Source: Acidobacteriaceae bacterium (GTDB lineage Bacteria > Acidobacteriota > Terriglobia > Terriglobales > Acidobacteriaceae). Taken from it: a stretch of 6,087 nt of DNA. Each line of letters opens with the position of its first letter. Position 1 is the first letter of the stretch. This document shows positions 1 to 6,087 of the stretch, piece by piece. Below the pieces are notes generated by a model, which was not told where the DNA came from, searched no databases, and saw only the letters and a program-made list of their open reading frames with translations. A program made the position numbers and the translations under genes. The stretch covers positions 9,601-15,687 of the forward strand of contig PLBX01000272.1 of assembly GCA_003135495.1 (NCBI GenBank). Direction: 5' to 3'.

Positions 1-744
1 TCAGATGATCCGATACGTGAAATTTTGGAAGCGTGCGGAAGGCTCGTTTAGAAGCAGATCGCCAGGGCTGAAGACCTGCTGGAACTTGATCTGGTCGAAC
101 CCTTGCAACATGCTGCGCGCTTCCTTCCGAGTGTAGGATTTGGTGCCGGGGCTTTCCAGATGATCGTGCACCGACCGGCGCACGGACTTGCCGCGCAGAA
201 ATCCGTATCTCAGCCAGAGCATAAGTCCCGTGAGCGACAGGTGGTGGTAAATCATAATGCGCAGCGCTCCTCCGGGTCTAAGTACACGCCGCGCCTCGCG
301 GATGCATTGTGGAGTGTCGGGACTGTGGTGCATCACGCCGTAAGAGTAGACGATGTCGAAAGTGTTGTCTGGAAACGGCAAATGTTCCGCGTCGCAAACT
401 CGCAAATCAGGCTCGTATCCTGCCATCTCGCAGCGGTGCTTTGCACGCTCGACGGACGCGCTTGAAAAATCTACTCCGCTGACTCTAGCGCCCGCCTTCA
501 GCCATTCGAGATAGTCGGCCCCCATGCCGACCCCGACCTCGAGCACGCGCTGGCCCGCGGATCGCGCGAAGCCCGCAAATTCGTGAATGTATGGTTCTAG
601 CTCATACCGAGTCCGGGCATGTGCTTCGAAATCGTCGCCATCTTGCAAATAGCGAGCGCCACAAGGATCTGCATTCCAGAAATCTCGAACACTTTCTTTG
701 AGAACGTCATCATTGAATCCGCGGATTGGCGAGGCTTGGGCCAT
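1..744 (-). CDS. Class I SAM-dependent methyltransferase (Methyltransf_11 type), polysaccharide-cluster family
   Basis: A 247-residue cytoplasmic enzyme predicted to transfer a methyl group from S-adenosylmethionine; the acceptor is unknown, possibly a sugar or glycan. The N-terminus carries a FWNADPCG signature (residues 22-29), common in methyltransferases of surface-glycan clusters. Motif I, VLEVGVGMGAD, spans residues 67-77, followed by the acidic ribose-binding VDFS (Asp92), DAEHLPFPDNTFD (118-130), the VMHH segment (137-140) and the post-core RVLRPGG (153-159). The ATG at 744 is the only usable start: no ATG, GTG or TTG codon lies in frame upstream through the 60-base spacer. The purine-rich GGAAG just before it is too close to be a standard ribosome site, so initiation may be weak or leader-poor. 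It is transcribed away from the other genes. The stop at 1-3 comes right after NFTYRII, whereas relatives as I recall them usually run a few dozen residues further, so a C-terminal shortening is possible. The fold is certain; the substrate is not. Confidence 0.9.
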   Translation of the reverse strand: MAQASPIRGFNDDVLKESVRDFWNADPCGARYLQDGDDFEAHARTRYELEPYIHEFAGFARSAGQRVLEVGVGMGADYLEWLKAGARVSGVDFSSASVERAKHRCEMAGYEPDLRVCDAEHLPFPDNTFDIVYSYGVMHHSPDTPQCIREARRVLRPGGALRIMIYHHLSLTGLMLWLRYGFLRGKSVRRSVHDHLESPGTKSYTRKEARSMLQGFDQIKFQQVFSPGDLLLNEPSARFQNFTYRII

Positions 745-756
745 ACTTCCGAAAGC

Positions 757-773
757 GATACTAGCACAGTATC
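757..773. promoter_or_regulatory. Perfect inverted repeat in divergent spacer (candidate operator/promoter core)
   Basis: GATACT-AGCAC-AGTATC forms a perfect dyad with 6-bp arms and a 5-base centre. It lies in the only non-coding gap between the divergent methyltransferase and glycosyltransferase genes. Each arm, read outward on its own strand, matches the bacterial -10 consensus TATAAT at four of six positions, so the dyad could hold two face-to-face -10 elements or a repressor site. No convincing -35 box is visible on either strand. Placement and symmetry are seen directly; the regulatory role is inferred. Confidence 0.35.
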
Positions 774-792
774 TTTTGTGAAAAGCGGCGCT

Positions 793-797
793 GAAGG
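793..797 (+). promoter_or_regulatory. Ribosome binding site (GAAGG) for the glycosyltransferase
   Basis: GAAGG lies 7 bases before the ATG at 805. It supports that start, and therefore the roughly 30-residue N-terminal extension ahead of the conserved glycosyltransferase domain, over any internal start. Confidence 0.5.
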
Positions 798-804
798 CTA
801 AGAT

Positions 805-1740
805 ATGAGAATCATAAACCCCGGGACAGCCGTGATCGAGACAAAATCAGAAACTTCAATCTCAGTTTCAGGGATCGCCTCGTCGTTGCTGCCCTTGACT
901 GCGATTATTCCTGTCCGCAATGAAGCACATAATCTTGCGCGCTGCCTCGAATCCCTGAAATCGATTGGCGAAGTGTATGTAATCGATTCTCAAAGTACGG
1001 ACGAAACGGTAGCCATAGCACGATCTTACGGAGCGAAGGTTGTGCAGTTTGAATATGCAGGCGGATGGCCCAAAAAACGCCAGTGGGCAATGGACACGCT
1101 GCCGCTCGCTTACGATTGGATTTTGCTTCTCGATGCCGACGAGGTCCTTACTGCGGCTCTCACGAATGAGATCGCAACGGCAATCCGCGATCCTCATATC
1201 GACGGCTATTACATAGCACTGCAGATATATTTTCTTGGACGGCAGCTCCGACACAGCGGCGCAAGCTTCTGGAAGCTCTCGCTATTTCGGAAGGGACTTG
1301 GGCGTTTCGAATGCCGGCTGCAAGATCAAGACGCCAGCATGGCCGATATGGAAGTACACGAACACATTGTCGTGAATGGAGCGACGCGCCAGCTTGGGCA
1401 CCCTTTAACTCATCACAACGTCGAGTCTTTGTCGCGCTACATTCTGAAACACAATGAATATTCAAATTGGGAAGCCCGCGTGTGGTGTGACGGCCGTCGC
1501 GATAAGAGCGATGAAGAGATTAAACCCTCATTGTGGGGAACGCAGGCGCAGCGTCGCCGATGGTTGCGGCGCCATTTTCTGTGGATGCCTGGCTCGCCGT
1601 TGGCATTTTTCCTTTACAAGTACTTGCTAAGTTTCGGATTTCTTGACGGGGTGCCAGGCTTGATCTACTGCGCCATGCAGGGCATTCAATTTTTTCACAT
1701 CAAGGCAAAAATTTTCGAGCTGCGAACTGGGAGGAACTGA
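805..1740 (+). CDS. Family 2 glycosyltransferase, WaaE/KdtX-like
   Basis: A 311-residue inverting GT-A glycosyltransferase that would transfer a sugar from a nucleotide-sugar donor to a growing lipid-linked glycan on the cytoplasmic face of the inner membrane. The domain starts near residue 31 with LTAIIPVRNE, continues through the nucleotide-binding VIDSQSTDET (59-68, Asp61 and Asp66), the WPKKRQWA segment (88-95), and the metal-binding DAD motif at 110-112 within LLLDADEVL. The family features HHNVESLSRYILKHNEYSNW (203-222) and a hydrophobic C-terminal region with GFLDGVPGLIY (278-288) are present. The last segment, about 264-298, probably associates with the membrane. The arrangement matches the WaaE/KdtX (LPS-core glucosyltransferase) branch of GT2, also common in exopolysaccharide clusters. 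The first 30 residues are a non-conserved polar extension; the ribosome site at 793-797 favours the full-length start. It is the first gene of the plus-strand operon, and its stop lies 3 bases before asnB. Donor and acceptor sugars cannot be read from sequence. Confidence 0.92.
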   Translation: MRIINPGTAVIETKSETSISVSGIASSLLPLTAIIPVRNEAHNLARCLESLKSIGEVYVIDSQSTDETVAIARSYGAKVVQFEYAGGWPKKRQWAMDTLPLAYDWILLLDADEVLTAALTNEIATAIRDPHIDGYYIALQIYFLGRQLRHSGASFWKLSLFRKGLGRFECRLQDQDASMADMEVHEHIVVNGATRQLGHPLTHHNVESLSRYILKHNEYSNWEARVWCDGRRDKSDEEIKPSLWGTQAQRRRWLRRHFLWMPGSPLAFFLYKYLLSFGFLDGVPGLIYCAMQGIQFFHIKAKIFELRTGRN

Positions 1741-1743
1741 TCG

Positions 1744-3726
1744 ATGTGCGGCATCAGTGGCCTCGTAAATTGCGGCGACACGGAAACACTCGCGCGGATG
1801 ACGAACGTCCAGACACATCGCGGTCCCGATGACTCAGGGCTCTGGGAGCGGCGTTTCCCCAATGGCGAATATATCGGCCTCGGAAGCCGCCGCCTCGCGA
1901 TTCTCGATCTTTCGGCCGGCGGCCACATGCCGATGTCCAACGAAGATGGCACGGTGTGGATCACTTACAACGGCGAGATTTACAACTTTGTCGATCTGCG
2001 CCGCGAACTCGAAGGCAAGGGGCATCATTTTCGCTCGCACACCGATACGGAAGTAATAGTTCACCTTTACGAAGAATATGGCGTCGACTGCCTCAATCGC
2101 CTGAATGGAATGTTTGCGTTCGCGATCTGCGATTTGCGCGGGCCTTCGCCTAAATTATTTCTGGCGCGCGACCATTTCGGAATCAAGCCATTTTATTATT
2201 TCGAGCGCGCCGGCAAACTCGCTTTCGCGTCTGAGATTAAGGCGCTGCTCGAGGTGCCGGGAATCGAAGCGAGCATGAACATGGAAGCGCTCGACAAGTT
2301 TCTGACGTTTCTTTGGGTTCCTGATCCACTCACCATGTTCGACGGAATTCTCAAGCTTCCGGCAGGCCACTACGCGCTCTGGCAGGGTGGCGAGCTCCGA
2401 GTCGAACAATATTGGGACCTGACCTTCCCTGCAGCGGAACATAGCTTCGAGCGTAAAGAAGCGGATCTTGCCGATGAGATTCGCGAACGCTTCTCCGCGT
2501 CGGTGGATCGTCAGATGGTGAGCGACGTTCCAATTGGAGCCTTCCTAAGTGCGGGGTTGGATTCATCGAGCATTGTTGCAGTGATGGCGCGAAAGCAGCC
2601 TGTGCGGACCTACACCATTACATTTCCCGAAAACTATCGCGTGGGCGAGACCGCGATTGACGACCCCGGAGTTCCTCGGCGCCTGGCACGCAAACTGGGC
2701 TGCGAACATCATGAGATCGTCGTCGAGCCGGATGTTACCAATTTATTGCCGAGTCTGACATGGCACATGGATGAACCCACCGCGGATCCCGCGATCATCA
2801 CGGCGTATTTGGTTTGCCGCGAGGCGCGGAAAAATGTCACCGTACTTTTGTCTGGCGTTGGCGGAGACGAAATTTTTGCGGGATATCGCAAGCATGTCGC
2901 TCATGCCTGGGCGCAAGAATATCGGCGCATTCCCGGCTTCGCGCGCGCCGCCGCCGAGTACGCCTTGCTCAGCCTGCCGTCGATGCGCGGAACTGCCCTG
3001 AAAGGATCTGTGAGATTGGGCAAGAAGATGGCCCGGAGCGCGGCGCTAAATCCCGCGGAAGCTTTTATCAGGAACTGCACTTATCTGGATGCGGAGCAAA
3101 GGACGAACTTATATTCAACAACATCGCCGCTCCTCCCAGATATGAATCCTGGCAATCAACACTTGGCAGCCTTCGACAAGGTGCGCCACGCGGATTTTCT
3201 CAATCAGATGCTCTACCTCGATACTAAAATCTTCATGACAACTTTGAACCTGACTTACAACGACAAAATGAGCATGGCGTCGTCGGTCGAGGTGCGAGTG
3301 CCATTTTTGGACCGCGAGTTTGCGGAATTCGTCGCCTGGAATGTGGCGCCTCAATCCAAATTGAAAGGGAAGTGGCATCCGCTAACGAAGCACATCTTTC
3401 GCGAAGCCATGCGCGGAATGCTCCCTGACGAGGTGCTTCGGCAGCCCAAAGCGGGATTTGCCGCGCCTGTCGATTATTGGCTGGCGCACGATTTACGCCC
3501 CATGGTAGACGATCTGCTTTCAGAGAGTCAGGTTCGTAAGCGCGGACTATTTCGGCCGGAGGTGGTTAGGAAATATGTTGACGGGCAGCGCCGGGGAACA
3601 GAAGACTGGTCGATGCAGATATGGCAATTGCTGACGCTCGAAATCTGGATGCAGCTGTTTCTCGACGGCGGAGCGCGAGCGTTCGCGCAACGAAAGATTG
3701 GGGCACAACAGCTCGCTACCGCATAA
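1744..3726 (+). CDS. asnB: Asparagine synthase (glutamine-hydrolysing), polysaccharide-cluster paralogue
   Basis: A 660-residue two-domain amidotransferase. The N-terminal class II glutaminase releases ammonia from glutamine, and the C-terminal ATP-pyrophosphatase domain activates a carboxylate as an acyl-AMP and amidates it. The catalytic Cys2 (MCGISG) becomes N-terminal after Met removal. Glutamine-binding elements are HRGPDDSG (25-32), Arg50 region SRRLAILDLS, NGEIYNF (76-82) and Asp101 in SHTDTE. The synthase domain has the PP-loop SAGLDSS (269-275), SGVGGDEIFAGY (370-381), KMSMASSVEVRVPFLD (508-523) and the KAGFAAPVDYW stretch (569-579). All key residues look present, so it should be active. 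The second Gly of the usual SGGxDSS is Ala, a change also seen in other family members. GGGAGG-like bases at 1729-1734 sit 9 bases before the ATG. Such AsnB paralogues are frequent in exopolysaccharide and O-antigen clusters, where they are thought to amidate sugar carboxyls (for example uronic acids). Free asparagine synthesis is the alternative; context favours glycan modification. Confidence 0.93.
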   Translation: MCGISGLVNCGDTETLARMTNVQTHRGPDDSGLWERRFPNGEYIGLGSRRLAILDLSAGGHMPMSNEDGTVWITYNGEIYNFVDLRRELEGKGHHFRSHTDTEVIVHLYEEYGVDCLNRLNGMFAFAICDLRGPSPKLFLARDHFGIKPFYYFERAGKLAFASEIKALLEVPGIEASMNMEALDKFLTFLWVPDPLTMFDGILKLPAGHYALWQGGELRVEQYWDLTFPAAEHSFERKEADLADEIRERFSASVDRQMVSDVPIGAFLSAGLDSSSIVAVMARKQPVRTYTITFPENYRVGETAIDDPGVPRRLARKLGCEHHEIVVEPDVTNLLPSLTWHMDEPTADPAIITAYLVCREARKNVTVLLSGVGGDEIFAGYRKHVAHAWAQEYRRIPGFARAAAEYALLSLPSMRGTALKGSVRLGKKMARSAALNPAEAFIRNCTYLDAEQRTNLYSTTSPLLPDMNPGNQHLAAFDKVRHADFLNQMLYLDTKIFMTTLNLTYNDKMSMASSVEVRVPFLDREFAEFVAWNVAPQSKLKGKWHPLTKHIFREAMRGMLPDEVLRQPKAGFAAPVDYWLAHDLRPMVDDLLSESQVRKRGLFRPEVVRKYVDGQRRGTEDWSMQIWQLLTLEIWMQLFLDGGARAFAQRKIGAQQLATA

Positions 3727-3754
3727 GCGGAAGCTCTCACGAGCACGTAATTTC

Positions 3755-5038
3755 ATGACAACGAGAACTCTTCGCGCTTTGAACGAGACTGCTGGATTAC
3801 TGCGCGGGCCGCAGCGCATTGTCCCGCTCATCGCCAAGCTCGCTTCGGATGAACTGCGCACAACGTTCGCCGCGCGCCACCTGTATTCGTATACATCCGC
3901 GACCGTTCAAACTGCGAGTGCGTTGCAATCAGTCATTAACTGGATTCTGCGGGCGCAACGTGGCGATGGCGGCATCGCGGCGTATTACAGTTTTCTCAGC
4001 GGATATTCCGTTTCTTATCCCGAGGTGACCGGCTACATTATTCCGACGCTGTATGATTTTGCCCAAGCGACGGGCAATCCAGCCGTCACCCACGCGGCTG
4101 AACGCGCGACGCAATGGCTACTTTCCGTGCAAATGTCTTTAGGCGCTTTTGCTGGCGGACTCCACGGCACGAGTCGGGCCCAGCCATCGATTTTCAATAC
4201 CGGCCAGATTTTGCAGGGGTTAGTTCGTGCGCACATCGAAAGCAGGAGCGCACAAATCATGGAACGAGCCGTGGCCGCTGGGGATTGGCTGGTCACGGTC
4301 CAGCAGACGGATGGCGCATGGTCTGGTCCCGCGGCCTATCAGGGATCGGCGCATACCTACTACAGCATGGTTTCCTGGGCGCTCGCTCAGCTGGCTGCCG
4401 AATCGCACGAACCCCGCCACGCTGCCGCAGCCAACAAAAATATCGATTGGGTGCTCAAACATGCGAAGCCCAGCGGATGGATTGACGGCATCAACCTGCG
4501 CGAGCATCCACTCTATTTGCATTTCATCGCCTACGTGATCCAGGGAATACTCGAATGCGGAATCCTGCTGCGGCGAGAAGACGCGATCGTGGCGGCCGCG
4601 AAGTCGGCGTGGGTTCTGCTGCGAAAATTCGAAACCAACAAGCGCCTGCTGGGGACATATCAGCCAGAATTCAAAGCTGGCTCGAAATTTACATGCCTGA
4701 CCGGCAATGCCCAGATGTCCTGCGTATGGCTCCGTTTGTTCGAGGTCACCGGCGATCTGCGCTATTTAAACGCCGCTCTCAAAATGAACGAGATGCTCAA
4801 GCAGTTGATCGCATTGAAGGGGCGTCGCGAAGTTGTGGGAGGAGTCGCCGGATCGTATCCAATTTGGGGAGCGTACCAGCCGATGCGGTTGATCAGCTGG
4901 GGCGGCAAATTTCTAGCGGATGCCTTGCTGCTGGAGCAGCGTCTGACGCGCCAGGTTGAGATAGATTGTGATACTAAATCTAAGAACTCCGAGGCAGATT
5001 CCGAGTTCAAACCCGAGGCGTCGCAATGCGCGTCGTGA
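3755..5038 (+). CDS. Alpha/alpha-toroid protein with prenyltransferase/squalene-oxidase-like repeats, function unknown
   Basis: A 427-residue protein built of repeated helix-pair units of the kind annotated as prenyltransferase/squalene oxidase repeats. QW-like units are visible as WILRAQRGDGGI (63-74), WLLSVQMSLGAFAGG (121-135), DWLVTVQQTDGAWSG (177-191) and DWVLKHAKPSGWIDG (231-245). Further family-like segments are AHTYYSMVSWAL (199-210), CLTGNAQ (314-320) and VGGVAGSYPIWGAY (361-374). The DxDD acid motif of class II terpene cyclases is absent, so squalene or terpene cyclisation is unlikely. No signal peptide or clear membrane span is seen. The fold also occurs in glycan lyases, hydrolases and epimerases, and the neighbours (AsnB, formyltransferase, heparinase-like) point to glycan processing; this is inference. 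The final 27 residues are a polar Lys/Glu/Ser-rich tail. The ATG at 3755 is preferred, 28 bases after asnB, although it lacks a good ribosome site. An in-frame TTG at 3698 would add 19 mostly basic, low-quality residues overlapping asnB. Confidence 0.75.
   Translation: MTTRTLRALNETAGLLRGPQRIVPLIAKLASDELRTTFAARHLYSYTSATVQTASALQSVINWILRAQRGDGGIAAYYSFLSGYSVSYPEVTGYIIPTLYDFAQATGNPAVTHAAERATQWLLSVQMSLGAFAGGLHGTSRAQPSIFNTGQILQGLVRAHIESRSAQIMERAVAAGDWLVTVQQTDGAWSGPAAYQGSAHTYYSMVSWALAQLAAESHEPRHAAAANKNIDWVLKHAKPSGWIDGINLREHPLYLHFIAYVIQGILECGILLRREDAIVAAAKSAWVLLRKFETNKRLLGTYQPEFKAGSKFTCLTGNAQMSCVWLRLFEVTGDLRYLNAALKMNEMLKQLIALKGRREVVGGVAGSYPIWGAYQPMRLISWGGKFLADALLLEQRLTRQVEIDCDTKSKNSEADSEFKPEASQCAS
5015..5018 (+). 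promoter_or_regulatory. Ribosome binding site (GAGG) for the formyltransferase
   Basis: GAGG lies 7 bases before the ATG at 5026, inside the end of the upstream toroid gene. It fixes the overlapping start and suggests translational coupling between the two genes. Confidence 0.5.
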
Positions 5039-5853
5039 TACTGTGCTCCAGCCCCTATAGCGAGACTGGCTGTGCCGTCGCCGCTCGCATGGCCCAGCTC
5101 GGGCACATTCCCGTTGGCGCTTTGACCCTGCCACCGTGGGACCGCAGCACACTCCTTCGCAAAATTGGTCAGTGGGGTCTGCGTGACAGTTATAAATATG
5201 CAGTCGCAAAACTGGGTCCGAACAAGATCACGAACAGAACGCAGATTCGCAACCCTTATCTGGAGCCGTTCTTGCGGCACGAAGAGGGAATCTTCCGCAG
5301 CTTGCAAAATGTAGCTCGTCAATATGGATTCTCCGTCGTCACGTGCAGGAATCAGAATTCGCAGCGCGCTGTCGACCACATGAGGCAATGGTCGCCGGAT
5401 CTCGCGATCTTCACTGGCGGAAATATTCTTCGAGACGAAATGCTGAAAATTCCTCGCCTTGGAGTTTTGAACTCACATCTGGCATTGCTGCCCGAAATCC
5501 GCGGAATGAGCAGCCCCGAATGGTCGCTCCTCGGTGGCGTTCCGTTGGGCATAACGATTCATCGGATGGACAGCGGTATCGACACCGGACCAATCATTGT
5601 GCGCCGCAAGTTTGCCGCCGCGCACGAGTGCGCTTCACTGGTTGACCTGCGCAATCGCATGATCGCCGAGGGGATCGAGCGAATCGGTGAAGCCGTGAAG
5701 GGATTAGACCTGGGGAGCGTCACCGCGGTTCCGCAAGCGAAGCTCGAAAATGATTCTGTCTTCTTCGTCATGCACGACCGGTTAAAGGCTTTGGCCGCGC
5801 GATCTTTATTGAAAAGCCGACTGAATCCAGTTGCTGAAACGTGCGATGGGTAA
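5026..5853 (+). CDS. Formyltransferase-family protein, probable sugar N-formyltransferase
   Basis: A 275-residue protein with the formyltransferase N-terminal domain fold shared by PurN, Fmt and sugar N-formyltransferases, which pass a formyl group from N10-formyl-tetrahydrofolate to an amine. The catalytic triad is intact: Asn149 and His151 in GVLNSHLALLPEIRG (146-160) and Asp186 in MDSGIDTGPI (181-190). The Asn-to-Asp spacing of 37 is close to that of E. coli PurN (Asn106, His108, Asp144). The N-terminus opens with a short Rossmann-like strand, RVVILCSSP. Residues about 38-95 form a basic, helical-looking stretch longer than in PurN. The long C-terminal OB-like domain of methionyl-tRNA formyltransferase is missing, which argues against Fmt. 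It overlaps the toroid gene by 13 bases and is in turn overlapped by the next gene. In a glycan cluster the likely substrate is an amino sugar on a nucleotide carrier, giving an N-formyl sugar; no aminotransferase that would make this substrate is in view. Family is sure, substrate is inferred. Confidence 0.85.
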   Translation: MRVVILCSSPYSETGCAVAARMAQLGHIPVGALTLPPWDRSTLLRKIGQWGLRDSYKYAVAKLGPNKITNRTQIRNPYLEPFLRHEEGIFRSLQNVARQYGFSVVTCRNQNSQRAVDHMRQWSPDLAIFTGGNILRDEMLKIPRLGVLNSHLALLPEIRGMSSPEWSLLGGVPLGITIHRMDSGIDTGPIIVRRKFAAAHECASLVDLRNRMIAEGIERIGEAVKGLDLGSVTAVPQAKLENDSVFFVMHDRLKALAARSLLKSRLNPVAETCDG

Positions 5854-6087
5854 AGTCGGCACCATGTTTAAGATCGCCCGAACTTTTGGCGCTCGCGATG
5901 GTCTTCTGCGTTTGAACTATGAACTGCAATGCGGCAGCGGGCTGATGTCCCGCCGCATGCGCAGTGGTGAAGGCTGGGAGGCATGGGATTTCCAGCGTAT
6001 TGCCTCCGAGAGTTCGCCGGAAAAGTTTTTGAATGTCCGCCGCCAGGGCGCCCAATCTTTTTTCTTTTCCGATTGTCGCCATCTACT
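5846..6087 (+). CDS. Probable heparinase II/III family protein, N-terminal fragment cut by window edge
   Basis: An open reading frame starts at ATG 5846, overlaps the end of the formyltransferase gene by 8 bases and stays open to the edge, giving 80 complete codons. The visible protein begins MGKVGTMFKIARTFGARDG and continues with LRLNYELQCGSGLMSRRM, then a Trp-rich GEGWEAWDF. A basic N-terminal helix followed by a YEL-x-x-x-SGL-like segment resembles the start of heparinase II/III (alginate-lyase-like) proteins common in exopolysaccharide clusters. These combine an alpha/alpha-toroid with a beta-sandwich and cleave uronate-containing glycans by elimination. No signal peptide is seen in this start region, as I recall is also true of cluster-encoded members. 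An in-frame ATG at 5864 (7th codon) is an alternative start; neither has a clear ribosome site. Catalytic residues lie beyond the window, so activity cannot be judged. The frame is well supported by its coding look and operon position; the family call is tentative. Confidence 0.6.
   Translation, partial: MGKVGTMFKIARTFGARDGLLRLNYELQCGSGLMSRRMRSGEGWEAWDFQRIASESSPEKFLNVRRQGAQSFFFSDCRHL

Noticed and set aside
103..465. A 120-codon plus-strand open frame opposite the methyltransferase
   Set aside because: The minus strand encodes all the methyltransferase motifs here; the plus-strand product has no recognisable domain.
2814..3227. A 137-codon plus-strand open frame inside asnB
   Set aside because: It is out of frame with intact asnB motifs; the product is Arg/Ala-rich without any family signature, typical of a shadow frame.
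4984..5008. Inverted repeat GAACTC...GAGTTC with a 13-base loop before the formyltransferase start
   Set aside because: The arms are only 6 bp with a long loop inside coding sequence and no T-run, so chance occurrence is likely and a terminator or riboswitch is not supported.
3755..5038. Squalene or terpene cyclase identity for the toroid protein
   Set aside because: The DxDD catalytic motif is missing and the neighbours are glycan genes rather than isoprenoid genes.
4762..5388. A 208-codon open frame on the minus strand across the toroid-formyltransferase junction
   Set aside because: It lies antisense to two well-supported genes, spans their overlap, and shows no recognisable domain; its length is explained by the codon bias of the opposite strand.
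5026..5853. Methionyl-tRNA formyltransferase (fmt) identity
   Set aside because: The C-terminal tRNA-binding domain is absent, and the gene is not beside def or other translation genes.

Overview
The window is an almost fully coding piece of a surface-polysaccharide (exopolysaccharide or O-antigen-like) gene cluster from a bacterium of moderate GC content. The organism is probably an environmental Gram-negative. Acidobacteriota is my best guess from the codon and protein style and the gene mix, but this is a weak inference and there is no rRNA or marker gene to settle it. There are no RNA genes, CRISPR arrays, insertion sequences or terminators that I can support, and no gene-free stretch longer than about 60 bases.

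Layout: one gene on the minus strand at the left edge (1-744) encodes a class I SAM-dependent methyltransferase. A 60-base divergent spacer (745-804) holds a perfect 6-bp-arm inverted repeat. From 805 to the right edge all genes lie on the plus strand and are tightly packed. They are a family 2 glycosyltransferase (805-1740), a glutamine-hydrolysing asparagine synthase-type amidotransferase (1744-3726), a 427-residue alpha/alpha-toroid protein with squalene-cyclase-like repeats and no assigned function (3755-5038), a formyltransferase-fold enzyme with an intact Asn-His-Asp triad (5026-5853), and the first 80 codons of a probable heparinase II/III-type protein (5846 to the edge). Gaps and overlaps between consecutive plus-strand genes are +3, +28, -13 and -8 bases, so they are very likely one operon with translational coupling at several junctions.

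How the genes may work together (inference): the glycosyltransferase adds a sugar to a lipid-linked glycan at the inner membrane. The AsnB-like enzyme and the formyltransferase would decorate sugars, by amidating a carboxyl group and N-formylating an amino group. The methyltransferase may add a methyl group. The heparinase-like protein and possibly the toroid protein would cut or remodel a uronate-containing polymer. The least understood part is the toroid protein between asnB and the formyltransferase, next to a heparinase-like gene. That combination is the best candidate here for an undescribed glycan-modification step.
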